Assembly (NCBI GenBank): GCA_001898415.1
Contig: MKTU01000074.1
Location: 8,134-72,133 of the forward strand
Reading direction: 5' to 3'
Length of the DNA: 64,000 nt
Source: Rhodanobacter sp. 67-28
Lineage (GTDB): Bacteria; Pseudomonadota; Gammaproteobacteria; Xanthomonadales; Rhodanobacteraceae
The notes under the pieces were generated by a model. It ran no database searches. It was not told where the DNA came from and saw only the letters and a program-made list of their open reading frames with translations. Position numbers and translations under genes: made by a program. This document shows positions 57,382 through 64,000 of the stretch, in pieces (within the stretch, counting starts at the first letter, position 1; the number at the start of each line of letters is the position of its first letter).

Positions 57382-58020
57382 TCAGGAGTTCTTCAGCACG
57401 ATCGAGTAGACGATATTGCCCACGTCGCGACACTTGTCGATGGCCTTCTCGATCAGCTCGAACAGATCCTTGGCCAGCATCGCGCGCATCGCGTCGCTGC
57501 CTTCGACATACAGGGTGCGGTACGGCGCCAGCAGCATGCGATCGCCCTCCGACTCCAGCGCCTGCAGGCGATCCTGCAGCTTCTTCACGCGATCGATGCG
57601 CAGGCCGTTGCGCAGCTCGCCGACCATCTCGGCCACCACCTCGCTGGAATGCAGCAGCACCTGCGCGCGCTGCGCGAAATCCACGCCGCCCAGGCGGGCG
57701 GAGACGATCTCGTAGCGCTCGGCGAATTTCTCGATGGTCTTGGGGATCTTGTAGAGCGAGGAGTTCAGCGCCTCGATGTCCTCGCGATCCAGCGCGGTGA
57801 CGAAGGTGTTGACCAGCCCCTCGCTGATCTGCGCGGCCAGCTCCTTCTCCCGCGCGCGGGTCGCCGCGAAGCGCGCCATCACCGAGCCCTGGTCCGGCTT
57901 GGTCAGCAGGTCGTGCAGGGCCTGGGCGCTTTCGCTGGCGGCGCTGGCGCTCTGTTCAAGCAGGCCGTAGAACTTGTCGCCTTTGCCGAAAATCGTCTGC
58001 AATGAAAACATGCTGGCCAT
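57382..58020 (-). CDS. DUF47 (PhoU-like) phosphate transport regulator
   Basis: The 212-aa helical protein has the DUF47 layout (FYGLLEQSASAASESAQALH, then a PhoU-like bundle with ALDREDIEALNSSLYKIPKT and DLFELIEKAIDKCRDVGNIV). DUF47 proteins bind and regulate PiT transporters. It is upstream of pit on the same transcript. Complete. Confidence 0.93.
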   Translation of the reverse strand: MASMFSLQTIFGKGDKFYGLLEQSASAASESAQALHDLLTKPDQGSVMARFAATRAREKELAAQISEGLVNTFVTALDREDIEALNSSLYKIPKTIEKFAERYEIVSARLGGVDFAQRAQVLLHSSEVVAEMVGELRNGLRIDRVKKLQDRLQALESEGDRMLLAPYRTLYVEGSDAMRAMLAKDLFELIEKAIDKCRDVGNIVYSIVLKNS

Positions 58021-58145
58021 GCCTGAAGGAGCGGGATGACGGAAATGTTACAGGATGCCCGTGCTGCCATGCATCAATATCCGCGTGAAGCGGAGCCCCG
58101 CTGCCTTTACACTGTGCCCATGCACCCTCCGACACCTTCGCCGCG

Positions 58146-59465
58146 ATGCTGACCGAAATCGCGCTCGTCTTCGTGCTTGCGCTGTGCAACGGCTTCTTCG
58201 CGCTGTCGGAGATGGCCCTGGTCGCGTCGCGGCCCAGCCGCCTCAAGCAGATGGCCCGCACCAGCCGCAAGGCCGCGGCCGCGCTGCGCCACGCCGAGGC
58301 GCCGGAGCGCTTCCTCTCCACCGTGCAGGTCGGCATCACCCTGGTGATGCTGGTGACCGGCGCGGTTGCCGGCGATGCACTGGGCGCCCACATCGCCGCC
58401 GTGCTGACCGGCGAGCACATGGCCTGGCTGCTGCCGTACGCGCGCGGCGCGGGCATCGTGCTCGGTTTCGCGCTGATCTCGTACATCCAGATCGTGATCG
58501 GCGAACTGGTGCCCAAGCGGCTGGCGCTCGCCGCACCGGAGAAGGTGGCGTCGTACGCCGCCATCCCGATGCTGGTGCTGGCGCGGATCACCTCACCGTT
58601 CGTGTGGCTGCTCAACGCATCCAGCGGCCTGCTGCTGCGCCTGCTGCGCATCAATACGCACGGCCGCGGCGTGGTCACCGAGGAGGAGATCCGCCTGCTG
58701 GTTGCCGAGAGCGTCGAGGCGGGCGTGATCGACGAGGACGAACACAACATGGTCAACCGCGTGCTGCGCCTGGGCGACCGCACGGTGGACAGCGTGATGA
58801 CGCCGCGCATGCGCATCGCCTGGCTGGACCTCACCGCATCGCGCGAGGAGAACATCGAGGTGATGCGGCAGACGCCGTACTCGCGCTACCCGGTGTACCG
58901 CGGCGACGAGAGCGACGTGGTCGGCGTGGTCGAGGTCAAGCGCATGCTGCACAGCTTCGCCGAAGGCAGCCCGGAGTTGTTCGGCCATCTGTCCCGGCCG
59001 CTGTTCGTGCCGGCCACGGCGCGCGCCCTCGACCTGCTGGAGGAGTTCCGCGACGCGGAGACGCCGCTGGCCCTGGTGGTGGACGAGTACGGCGACATCG
59101 AGGGCGTGGTCACCGTCAACGACCTGCTGGCCGCGGTGGTCGGCGCCAGCCAGATCGGCCACGGCGGCAGCGACGAAAGCCCGATCAAGCAGCGCGCCGA
59201 CGGCAGCTGGCTGATCGACGGCAGCCTGTCCACCGACGACCTGCGCGAACTGCTGCGCACCGGCGAACTGCCGGGCGAGGCGGACCACGATTTCCGCACC
59301 GTGGCCGGCATGGTGATGACCGCGTTGGGCCACGTGCCGCAGGTCGGCGAGGTATTCGCCTGGCGCGGCATCCGCTTCGAGGTGGTCGACCTGGACGGCG
59401 CCCGCATCGACAAGCTGCTGGTCACCCCGGCGCCGTCGCTGGAACCGGCCGACGACGAGATGTAG
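58146..59465 (+). CDS. CNNM/HlyC-CorC family transporter (hemolysin family)
   Basis: The 439-aa membrane protein has a DUF21 domain (FVLALCNGFFALSEMALV, then three helices to about residue 190), a CBS-domain pair (SVMTPRMRIAWLDLTASREE, TPYSRYPVYRGDESD, TPLALVVDEYGDIEGVVT), and a CorC/HlyC C-terminal domain (DFRTVAGMVMTALGHVP). Such proteins transport or sense Mg2+ or other divalent cations. Confidence 0.93.
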   Translation: MLTEIALVFVLALCNGFFALSEMALVASRPSRLKQMARTSRKAAAALRHAEAPERFLSTVQVGITLVMLVTGAVAGDALGAHIAAVLTGEHMAWLLPYARGAGIVLGFALISYIQIVIGELVPKRLALAAPEKVASYAAIPMLVLARITSPFVWLLNASSGLLLRLLRINTHGRGVVTEEEIRLLVAESVEAGVIDEDEHNMVNRVLRLGDRTVDSVMTPRMRIAWLDLTASREENIEVMRQTPYSRYPVYRGDESDVVGVVEVKRMLHSFAEGSPELFGHLSRPLFVPATARALDLLEEFRDAETPLALVVDEYGDIEGVVTVNDLLAAVVGASQIGHGGSDESPIKQRADGSWLIDGSLSTDDLRELLRTGELPGEADHDFRTVAGMVMTALGHVPQVGEVFAWRGIRFEVVDLDGARIDKLLVTPAPSLEPADDEM

Positions 59466-59492
59466 GAGCGCCGTTCGTCGGCCCGACGAGCT

Positions 59493-59565
59493 GTAGGGCG
59501 GGCACTGCCCGCCGCCCTTGCACCGCTACGGCATCGCCAGAAATGGCGGGCACTGCCCGCCCTAC
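59493..59565. repeat. REP-like palindromic repeat, copy 2
   Basis: Arms starting GTAGGGCGGGCACTG (59493) and ending CACTGCCCGCCCTAC (59565) are inverted copies; each is also internally palindromic. The trmJ stop codon (59562-59564) lies in the right arm, so the element overlaps the gene end. Close match to 1293-1360. Confidence 0.8.
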
Positions 59566-60326
59566 GGATCGTGCCGTTTCGCCAGACCGGCCATGCGCTG
59601 TGCATCGGCCAGGATGCCGTGCAGCACACGCAACTCGCGCTGGTCCGGCTGGGCGCGCTGGAACAGCTTGCGCAGGCGCAGCATGATCGTCGTCGGCTCG
59701 CGGCCCTTGTGGAACTCGATGTCGTCCAGTGTCTGCGCCAGATGGCGGTAGAACTGTTCCATCAGGGCGGCGTCGGCGAGCGGCTCGTCGTGCTCCGGCG
59801 GTGGTGCGGGCACTTCGTCGCCCAGGGCCGCCATGCGCAATTCGTACGCCATCACCTGCACCGCCTGCGACAGGTTGAGCGAGCTGAAATCGTCCACGCT
59901 GGGAATCCGCACCATCGCGTGGCAGTGCGCCAGCTCCTCGTTCGCCAGCCCGCTGCGCTCGTTGCCGAACAGCAGCGCCACCTGTTCGCCGCGCCGCGCG
60001 GCAGCCAGCGCCTGTCGCGCGGCTTCGCGCGGCCCGATTTCCGGCAGGGTGATGCCGCGCCGACGCGCGGAAAGGCCCAGCGCGAAACTGCAGCCGGCCA
60101 GCGCGTCGACCAGCTCGCCGTGCACGCCGGCATGCTCGAGCACTTCATCGGCACCGGCCGCCAGCGCGTTCGCCTCGCGGTCGGGGAAATGTGCCGGGCT
60201 GACCAGCTCCATCCGCGCGAAACCCATCGTGCGGATCGCCCGTGCCGCGCTGCCGATGTTGCCCGGGTGCGAGGTACGCACCAGCACGAAGCGGAGGCGG
60301 GAAGCGAGGTCGGCGGTGTCGGGCAT
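59562..60326 (-). CDS. trmJ: tRNA (cytidine/uridine-2'-O-)-methyltransferase TrmJ
   Basis: The 254-aa SPOUT methyltransferase modifies position 32 of tRNAs. It has RLRFVLVRTSHPGNIGSAAR at the start, VALLFGNERSGLANEEL (SAM-binding knot), VRIPSVDDFSSLNLSQAVQV and a C-terminal helical extension. The start ATG 60326 is divergent from suhB, an arrangement shared with many gammaproteobacteria. Complete. Confidence 0.94.
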   Translation of the reverse strand: MPDTADLASRLRFVLVRTSHPGNIGSAARAIRTMGFARMELVSPAHFPDREANALAAGADEVLEHAGVHGELVDALAGCSFALGLSARRRGITLPEIGPREAARQALAAARRGEQVALLFGNERSGLANEELAHCHAMVRIPSVDDFSSLNLSQAVQVMAYELRMAALGDEVPAPPPEHDEPLADAALMEQFYRHLAQTLDDIEFHKGREPTTIMLRLRKLFQRAQPDQRELRVLHGILADAQRMAGLAKRHDP

Positions 60327-60462
60327 GCGCGGATCGGCGTGGCGGGCGGAACACGCAAGGATAACGGACAAGTGCCGGCGCCGGCCGCTTTCCGCCCGCA
60401 GCGGCGGGCGGCCTGCTAGAATCGGCGGCCGCAAACCCCGCTCTCTTCCAAAGTCGATACCC

Positions 60463-61266
60463 ATGGCCAGACCACACGTCACGATCGCGGCGCGCGCCGC
60501 GCGTTCTGCAGGCAATGTGATCCTGCGCTACATGAACCGCATCGACGGCCTGCACGTGGTCGAGAAGCAGCAGATGGATTTCGTCTCCGAGGTCGACAAG
60601 CTGGCCGAGGCGGAAATCGTCAAGGAACTGCGCCGCGCCTACCCCGACCACGCCATCCTCGCCGAGGAAAGCGGCGCGACCGGCAAGGGTCCGCTGACCT
60701 GGGTGATCGACCCGCTGGACGGCACCCACAACTACCTGCGTGGCATCCCCCACTTCTGCGTGTCGATCGCGCTGCTGGAAAAGGGCGTGCCGATCCACGC
60801 GGTGGTATTCGACCCGCTGCGCGACGAGCTGTACACCGCCAGCAAGGGCGACGGCGCCTACCTCAACGACCGCCGCATGCGCGTGGGCAAACGCGAGAAC
60901 CTGGGCGGCGCGATGATCGCCACCGGCTTCCCGTTCCGCCAGCGCGAGCACCTCGGCCCGCAGCTGGACATGACCCGCGCCATCCTCGGCCAGGCCGAGG
61001 ACATCCGCCGCTCCGGCTCCGCCGCGCTGGACCTGGCCTATGTCGCCGCCGGCCGCTACGACGGCTATTTCGAGATCGGCCTGAAGCCGTGGGACATGGC
61101 CGCCGGCGTGCTGCTGGTGCATGAGGCCGGTGGCCGCTACTGCGACTTCGCCGGCCGCGACGGCATCCCCGCCAGCGGCAACATCATCGCCGGCAACCTC
61201 AACGTGGCGAAGGCGATGGTCGATGCGATCGGGCAGCAGGCGACGCCGGGATTGCTCAAGGCCTGA
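60463..61266 (+). CDS. suhB: Inositol-1-monophosphatase SuhB
   Basis: The 267-aa Mg-dependent phosphatase has the metal-binding motifs AILAEESGA, WVIDPLDGTHNYLRG (DPLDGT) and PWDMAAGVLLVHEAGG (WDxAAG), in order and at usual spacing. SuhB hydrolyses inositol phosphate and also joins the rRNA transcription antitermination complex in E. coli. Divergent from trmJ. Confidence 0.95.
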   Translation: MARPHVTIAARAARSAGNVILRYMNRIDGLHVVEKQQMDFVSEVDKLAEAEIVKELRRAYPDHAILAEESGATGKGPLTWVIDPLDGTHNYLRGIPHFCVSIALLEKGVPIHAVVFDPLRDELYTASKGDGAYLNDRRMRVGKRENLGGAMIATGFPFRQREHLGPQLDMTRAILGQAEDIRRSGSAALDLAYVAAGRYDGYFEIGLKPWDMAAGVLLVHEAGGRYCDFAGRDGIPASGNIIAGNLNVAKAMVDAIGQQATPGLLKA

Positions 61267-61450
61267 ACCGACGGCCAGCCGGAACCTGATCAGGGCGCCC
61301 TCATGGCAATGACCGCGTCAAGGTCGAATTCGCCCTCTTGAAGCTTCGCGCTACTCAGCATGGGGGATGGGCTGCAGTACGATGCCTTCCACGTATTGGG
61401 CTGGAGCTTCGACCATGGGCGAAAGCTCGGCGAACGAATGCAGGGGATTT

Positions 61451-62095
61451 ATGCAGAACTCCAAGGCGGATGCGTCTGGTAGCCAAGCGGTGTTCGCGTC
61501 TGCGGCCGCTTCGCCATGGCCTATGTTGCTGCTGGTTTGCGCTATGTCCGTGCTGTCGGGCTGCGCCAACCCACCGGCGCCGAGCCCCACGCCGAATCCG
61601 CATCCTACGCGTTACCAAAAGCTCAAGATAAGCGCGGAGAAGGAGTCTGGGGTCAATCGAGTTGAGGTTGAGTCGAATTGGGTTGTCGGCGATCTGAGTT
61701 GCGCTCCCGTCGTTTGGCCGTCAGGCAGTACCAAGATCAAACAGGTTGACGTTCCGGAAAAAGTGGAAAAGGTGGGCGACGACTATATCGCCACGCTTGT
61801 CATGGATCGTTTTTTGCCCGACCAATGTCACTGGGTTAGTGGCGGCTATGGGATCAAGTTTTATCACGACAAATCATTACTTGCGGCGACGGGCGGAAGC
61901 ATAGGATCTCTTCATGAAAGTGGAGGGGTGTTTGAAGGCGTGTGCGTTCCCCCGCCAGATGACCCTCCCCCCTGCTTCTCGAGAGACAAGAAGCACGATT
62001 TATTCCTTCGTAGTCATTTCAAAGGTGTGTTCAAGGAGACCGAAGAACTGATGCCAAGTCTCCAATTTCCAGCTGTTTCGGGTGAGGGGCATTAG
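61451..62095 (+). CDS. Hypothetical lipoprotein
   Basis: The 214-aa product begins at ATG 61451 after AGGGGA, 5-nt spacing; a longer frame from 61367 is possible. The signal segment (SPWPMLLLVCAMSVLSGCAN) has lipobox LSGC and is followed by a proline-rich linker. The rest has paired cysteines (VVGDLSCAPVV, LPDQCHWVSGG, GVCVPPPDDPPPCF). Base composition is AT-richer than its neighbours, suggesting recent gain. Function unknown. Confidence 0.75.
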   Translation: MQNSKADASGSQAVFASAAASPWPMLLLVCAMSVLSGCANPPAPSPTPNPHPTRYQKLKISAEKESGVNRVEVESNWVVGDLSCAPVVWPSGSTKIKQVDVPEKVEKVGDDYIATLVMDRFLPDQCHWVSGGYGIKFYHDKSLLAATGGSIGSLHESGGVFEGVCVPPPDDPPPCFSRDKKHDLFLRSHFKGVFKETEELMPSLQFPAVSGEGH

Positions 62096-62124
62096 CCGCA
62101 GGGAACAAACGTACGGCGAATCTG

Positions 62125-62457
62125 CTACTTCACCACCAGGGTCGCCTGCATCGTGGGGTGGAACTTGCAGAAGAACGCCACGGTGCCGGGCTTCGCTGTG
62201 GTGCGCACGCTGGCGCCGGGCTTGAGGTCGACGTCGAAGCTGCCGTCGCGGGCGGTGGCGCTGTGTTCGAAGATGTCGTGGTTGACCCATTCGATGATGT
62301 CGCCGGCGCGAACGCCGGCAGGCATCGGACCGAATGCCATCTTGTCGACCACGATCACATGCACGCGCGGCGCCTGCGCGGTGCCGGTCGCCGTGGCGGG
62401 TATCGCCCCGGCGAACAGCAGCAGAAGGCCGGCGAGCATGATCACGATACGAGGCAT
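62125..62457 (-). CDS. Cupredoxin (plastocyanin/amicyanin-like copper protein)
   Basis: The 110-aa protein has a signal peptide (IVIMLAGLLLLFAGAIPATA) and a type 1 copper site: the first His in NHDIFEHSATA and Cys/His/Met in FFCKFHPTM near the C-terminus. It is probably a periplasmic electron carrier or copper-binding protein. It lies 10 bp downstream of the DUF4142 gene on the same strand. Confidence 0.9.
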   Translation of the reverse strand: MPRIVIMLAGLLLLFAGAIPATATGTAQAPRVHVIVVDKMAFGPMPAGVRAGDIIEWVNHDIFEHSATARDGSFDVDLKPGASVRTTAKPGTVAFFCKFHPTMQATLVVK

Positions 62458-62467
62458 GACGTGCCCC

Positions 62468-63004
62468 TTACTTCAGGCCGTGCACGAGATGCTCGGCATG
62501 CATCTGGTGCGACTGGAACAGCTTCAGGCCGGTTTCCAGCAGCGATTTCAGCTCCGGGTTCTGCGCCGAGGGGATCAGCGTGCCGCTGAGCGCACCATTG
62601 ACGGTCTTGTGAAAGGCGACTTCGTTCGCCGCATAGGCCTTGTCGTATGCCGCGCCACTGAGCGCGGCGAGTTTCGTCTGCTCGGCGGCGGCGGCGCTCG
62701 CCAGCGACTGGCTGGTCGGGTTGTCCTGCGGCGTCACGCCCAGCTTCTTCACCAGCGCCAGCGCCTGATCGTTCACCGCGGCGTGGTCGCGCGCCATCTC
62801 CTCGGCGAACGCGCGCACCTGCGGGTTGTGCGATTTCTGCAGCGCCTGCTTTGCGGCGGTGACGTCGATGGCGCCGGCGGTGTAGGCAATGTGCGCGATC
62901 TGCGCGTCGTTGATGGCGGGAGCCGGCGTGGCGGCGTTGACGCCAGTCACGGAGGCCGCGACGAAGGCAAGGCCGAGAGCGAGGGCAAACAGCGGCTTGT
63001 TCAT
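62468..63004 (-). CDS. DUF4142 domain protein (exported)
   Basis: The 178-aa product has a signal peptide (LFALALGLAFVAASVTGVNA) and a ferritin-like four-helix DUF4142 domain: HIAYTAGAIDVTAAKQALQK, VRAFAEEMARDHAAVNDQAL, and the region YAANEVAFHKTVNGAL with a terminal HAEHLVHGL. Acid residues and His may bind metal. GGAAACC precedes ATG 63004. Likely co-transcribed with the cupredoxin. Confidence 0.88.
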   Translation of the reverse strand: MNKPLFALALGLAFVAASVTGVNAATPAPAINDAQIAHIAYTAGAIDVTAAKQALQKSHNPQVRAFAEEMARDHAAVNDQALALVKKLGVTPQDNPTSQSLASAAAAEQTKLAALSGAAYDKAYAANEVAFHKTVNGALSGTLIPSAQNPELKSLLETGLKLFQSHQMHAEHLVHGLK

Positions 63005-63123
63005 GATGGAGGTTTCCTTGCGTGAAAGAGGGCGCACGACAGGCGCCGGTGCCCATCTGATGCAGTAGCAACATGCAGGTTCCCGCGCTGTCACGGGAAC
63101 CGTGGCGACGGTGTCTGCATCGC

Positions 63124-63780
63124 ATGGCTGTCACCACCCACGAAGCCACGCCCATGCTCGAATCCGACCAGACCCTCGACCTCGCACCGACCGCGCCCGC
63201 GGTCACCCGCGAGAATTCACAGCCATCCCGCGCCGAAGCGGAAGCGGCGGTGCGCACGCTGATCCGCTGGGCCGGCGATGATCCCGCGCGCGAAGGCCTG
63301 CTGGCCACGCCGGCACGCGTGGTGCGCGCGTACGAGGAGTGGTTTGGCGGGTACCGGCAGGATCCGGCCAGCCTGCTCACGCGCACGTTCGGCGAAGTCG
63401 GCGGCTACGACGATGCGGTGATCCTGCGCGACATCCCGCTGCAATCGACGTGCGAGCACCACATGGCGCCGATCCGCGGCCTGGTGCACATCGCCTACCT
63501 GCCGCGCCGACGCGTGGTCGGCATTTCCAAGCTGGCGCGGCTGGTCGAGGCCTTCGGTCGACGCCTGCAGATCCAGGAGCGGCTGACCACGGAGATCGCC
63601 GACACCCTGGCCCAGGTGTTGCAGCCGCGCGGCGTGGCGGTGATCGTGCAGGCCAGCCACGAGTGCCTGTCGTCACGCGGGGTGAGCCTGCACGGCGTGT
63701 CCATGCAGACCCGCCGCCTGCTCGGCGAATTTGCCCAGGAGCCGCGCCGGACGGAAATCCTGGCCACTCTCGCGGGTTGA
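63124..63780 (+). CDS. folE: GTP cyclohydrolase I
   Basis: The product (218 aa from ATG 63124; ATG 63154 gives 208 aa) makes 7,8-dihydroneopterin triphosphate from GTP, the first step of folate synthesis. It has DDPAREGLLATPARVVRAYE, the zinc site CEHHMAPIRG (Cys and His), GISKLARLVEAFGRRLQIQE and a terminal SHECLSSRGV zinc Cys. Normal length; complete. Confidence 0.95.
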   Translation: MAVTTHEATPMLESDQTLDLAPTAPAVTRENSQPSRAEAEAAVRTLIRWAGDDPAREGLLATPARVVRAYEEWFGGYRQDPASLLTRTFGEVGGYDDAVILRDIPLQSTCEHHMAPIRGLVHIAYLPRRRVVGISKLARLVEAFGRRLQIQERLTTEIADTLAQVLQPRGVAVIVQASHECLSSRGVSLHGVSMQTRRLLGEFAQEPRRTEILATLAG

Positions 63781-63784
63781 GCCG

Positions 63785-63814
63785 GGAACCTCCAAGCATG
63801 CAGATGCATCGTAT
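63785..63814 (+). promoter_or_regulatory. Possible ECF-type promoter before the sigma factor gene
   Basis: GGAACCT (63785-63791) resembles the -35 consensus GGAAC of ECF sigma factors, and CGTAT (63810-63814) lies 18 bp further as a possible -10. This fits autoregulation, but the match is short. Confidence 0.4.
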
Positions 63815-63835
63815 CGGGTGTAAAAGGAGAAAATC

Positions 63836-64000
63836 ATGCAAGGCCATGCCCATGTTGCATCCGTCGACTACACCGCGCTGGACGACCACGCGCTGGTGGC
63901 GCTTGTTCGCAGCGGCGAGCGCGAGGCGTTCCGCCACATCATGCAACGCTGCAACCAGCGCCTGTTCCGTGTCGCGCGCGCCGTGATCGGCGAGGACTCC
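63836..64000 (+). CDS. ECF-type RNA polymerase sigma factor (3' truncated)
   Basis: The first 55 residues are visible. ATG 63836 follows AAGGAGA. The residues DHALVALVRSGEREAFRHIM followed by QRCNQRLFRVARAVIGED are the start of sigma-70 region 2 of ECF factors. The rest, including the -35 binding region and any anti-sigma gene, is beyond the window. Confidence 0.88.
   Translation, partial: MQGHAHVASVDYTALDDHALVALVRSGEREAFRHIMQRCNQRLFRVARAVIGEDS

Overview
The window looks like chromosomal DNA of a high-GC gammaproteobacterium of the order Xanthomonadales, most likely the Rhodanobacteraceae (Rhodanobacter/Dyella/Luteibacter type). The basis is the very GC-rich host genes, the gene families (SapC, Sel1-like lipoprotein, RDD and NPYxxP membrane proteins, M1 peptidase next to oxyR, divergent suhB/trmJ) and Xanthomonas-like integron attC sites. 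The genus is inference. I saw no rRNA, tRNA or CRISPR array.

Layout. 1-27 kb is mostly core DNA: a truncated GTPase, two tandem proline-rich TonB-like paralogues, an EF-G-like GTPase, a tightly overlapping minus-strand operon (RDD, RDD, SpoIIM, DUF4129, DUF4350, MoxR, DUF58), a SET-domain protein, an acyl-CoA dehydrogenase, an OmpA-like lipoprotein, an RNB ribonuclease, SapC, an HNH endonuclease followed by a 158-bp MITE-like element, and dxs. 27.4-32.1 kb is a complete 4,621-bp ISL3-family transposon carrying a compact mercury operon (merR / merTPA). It has 23-bp inverted repeats and a perfect 8-bp target duplication, and it interrupts a small gene after its third codon. 32.6-42.7 kb returns to core: prmC, a 1,365-aa membrane protein, an M1 aminopeptidase and oxyR with a textbook OxyR operator upstream.

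43.1-48.7 kb is the most striking part: a gene-cassette array of nine attC sites and ten small same-strand genes with no integrase in view (a CALIN). Two attC sites are each interrupted at the same place, between GTT and AGG of the recombination core: one by an IS1182-like element of 1,801 bp, the other by a 157-bp non-coding element with nearly the same terminal repeats. The IS transposase gene is itself broken by a 52-bp palindromic insertion. A patch of degenerate short repeats (49.2-49.4 kb) marks the end of the array.

49.4-64 kb is again mostly core: a RibD/DHFR-like reductase, two VOC proteins, a glutathione transferase, xerD, an RDD protein, a methyltransferase, an intracellular PHB depolymerase, an alkyltransferase-like protein, a DUF47/PiT phosphate transport pair, a CorC/HlyC transporter, trmJ and suhB, a cupredoxin, DUF4142, folE and the start of an ECF sigma factor cut by the window end.

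How parts work together. The mer genes form a regulated Hg(II) capture, import and reduction module travelling with its transposase. OxyR probably regulates its own promoter. DUF47 and PiT form a phosphate uptake pair. The MoxR/DUF58/DUF4129 genes look like one envelope-associated chaperone operon of unsolved role. The cassette array is a store of mostly unknown small proteins, one recognisable as RraB-like, and its mobility has been reduced by elements that appear to prefer attC cores. All base counts and alignments here were read by eye.
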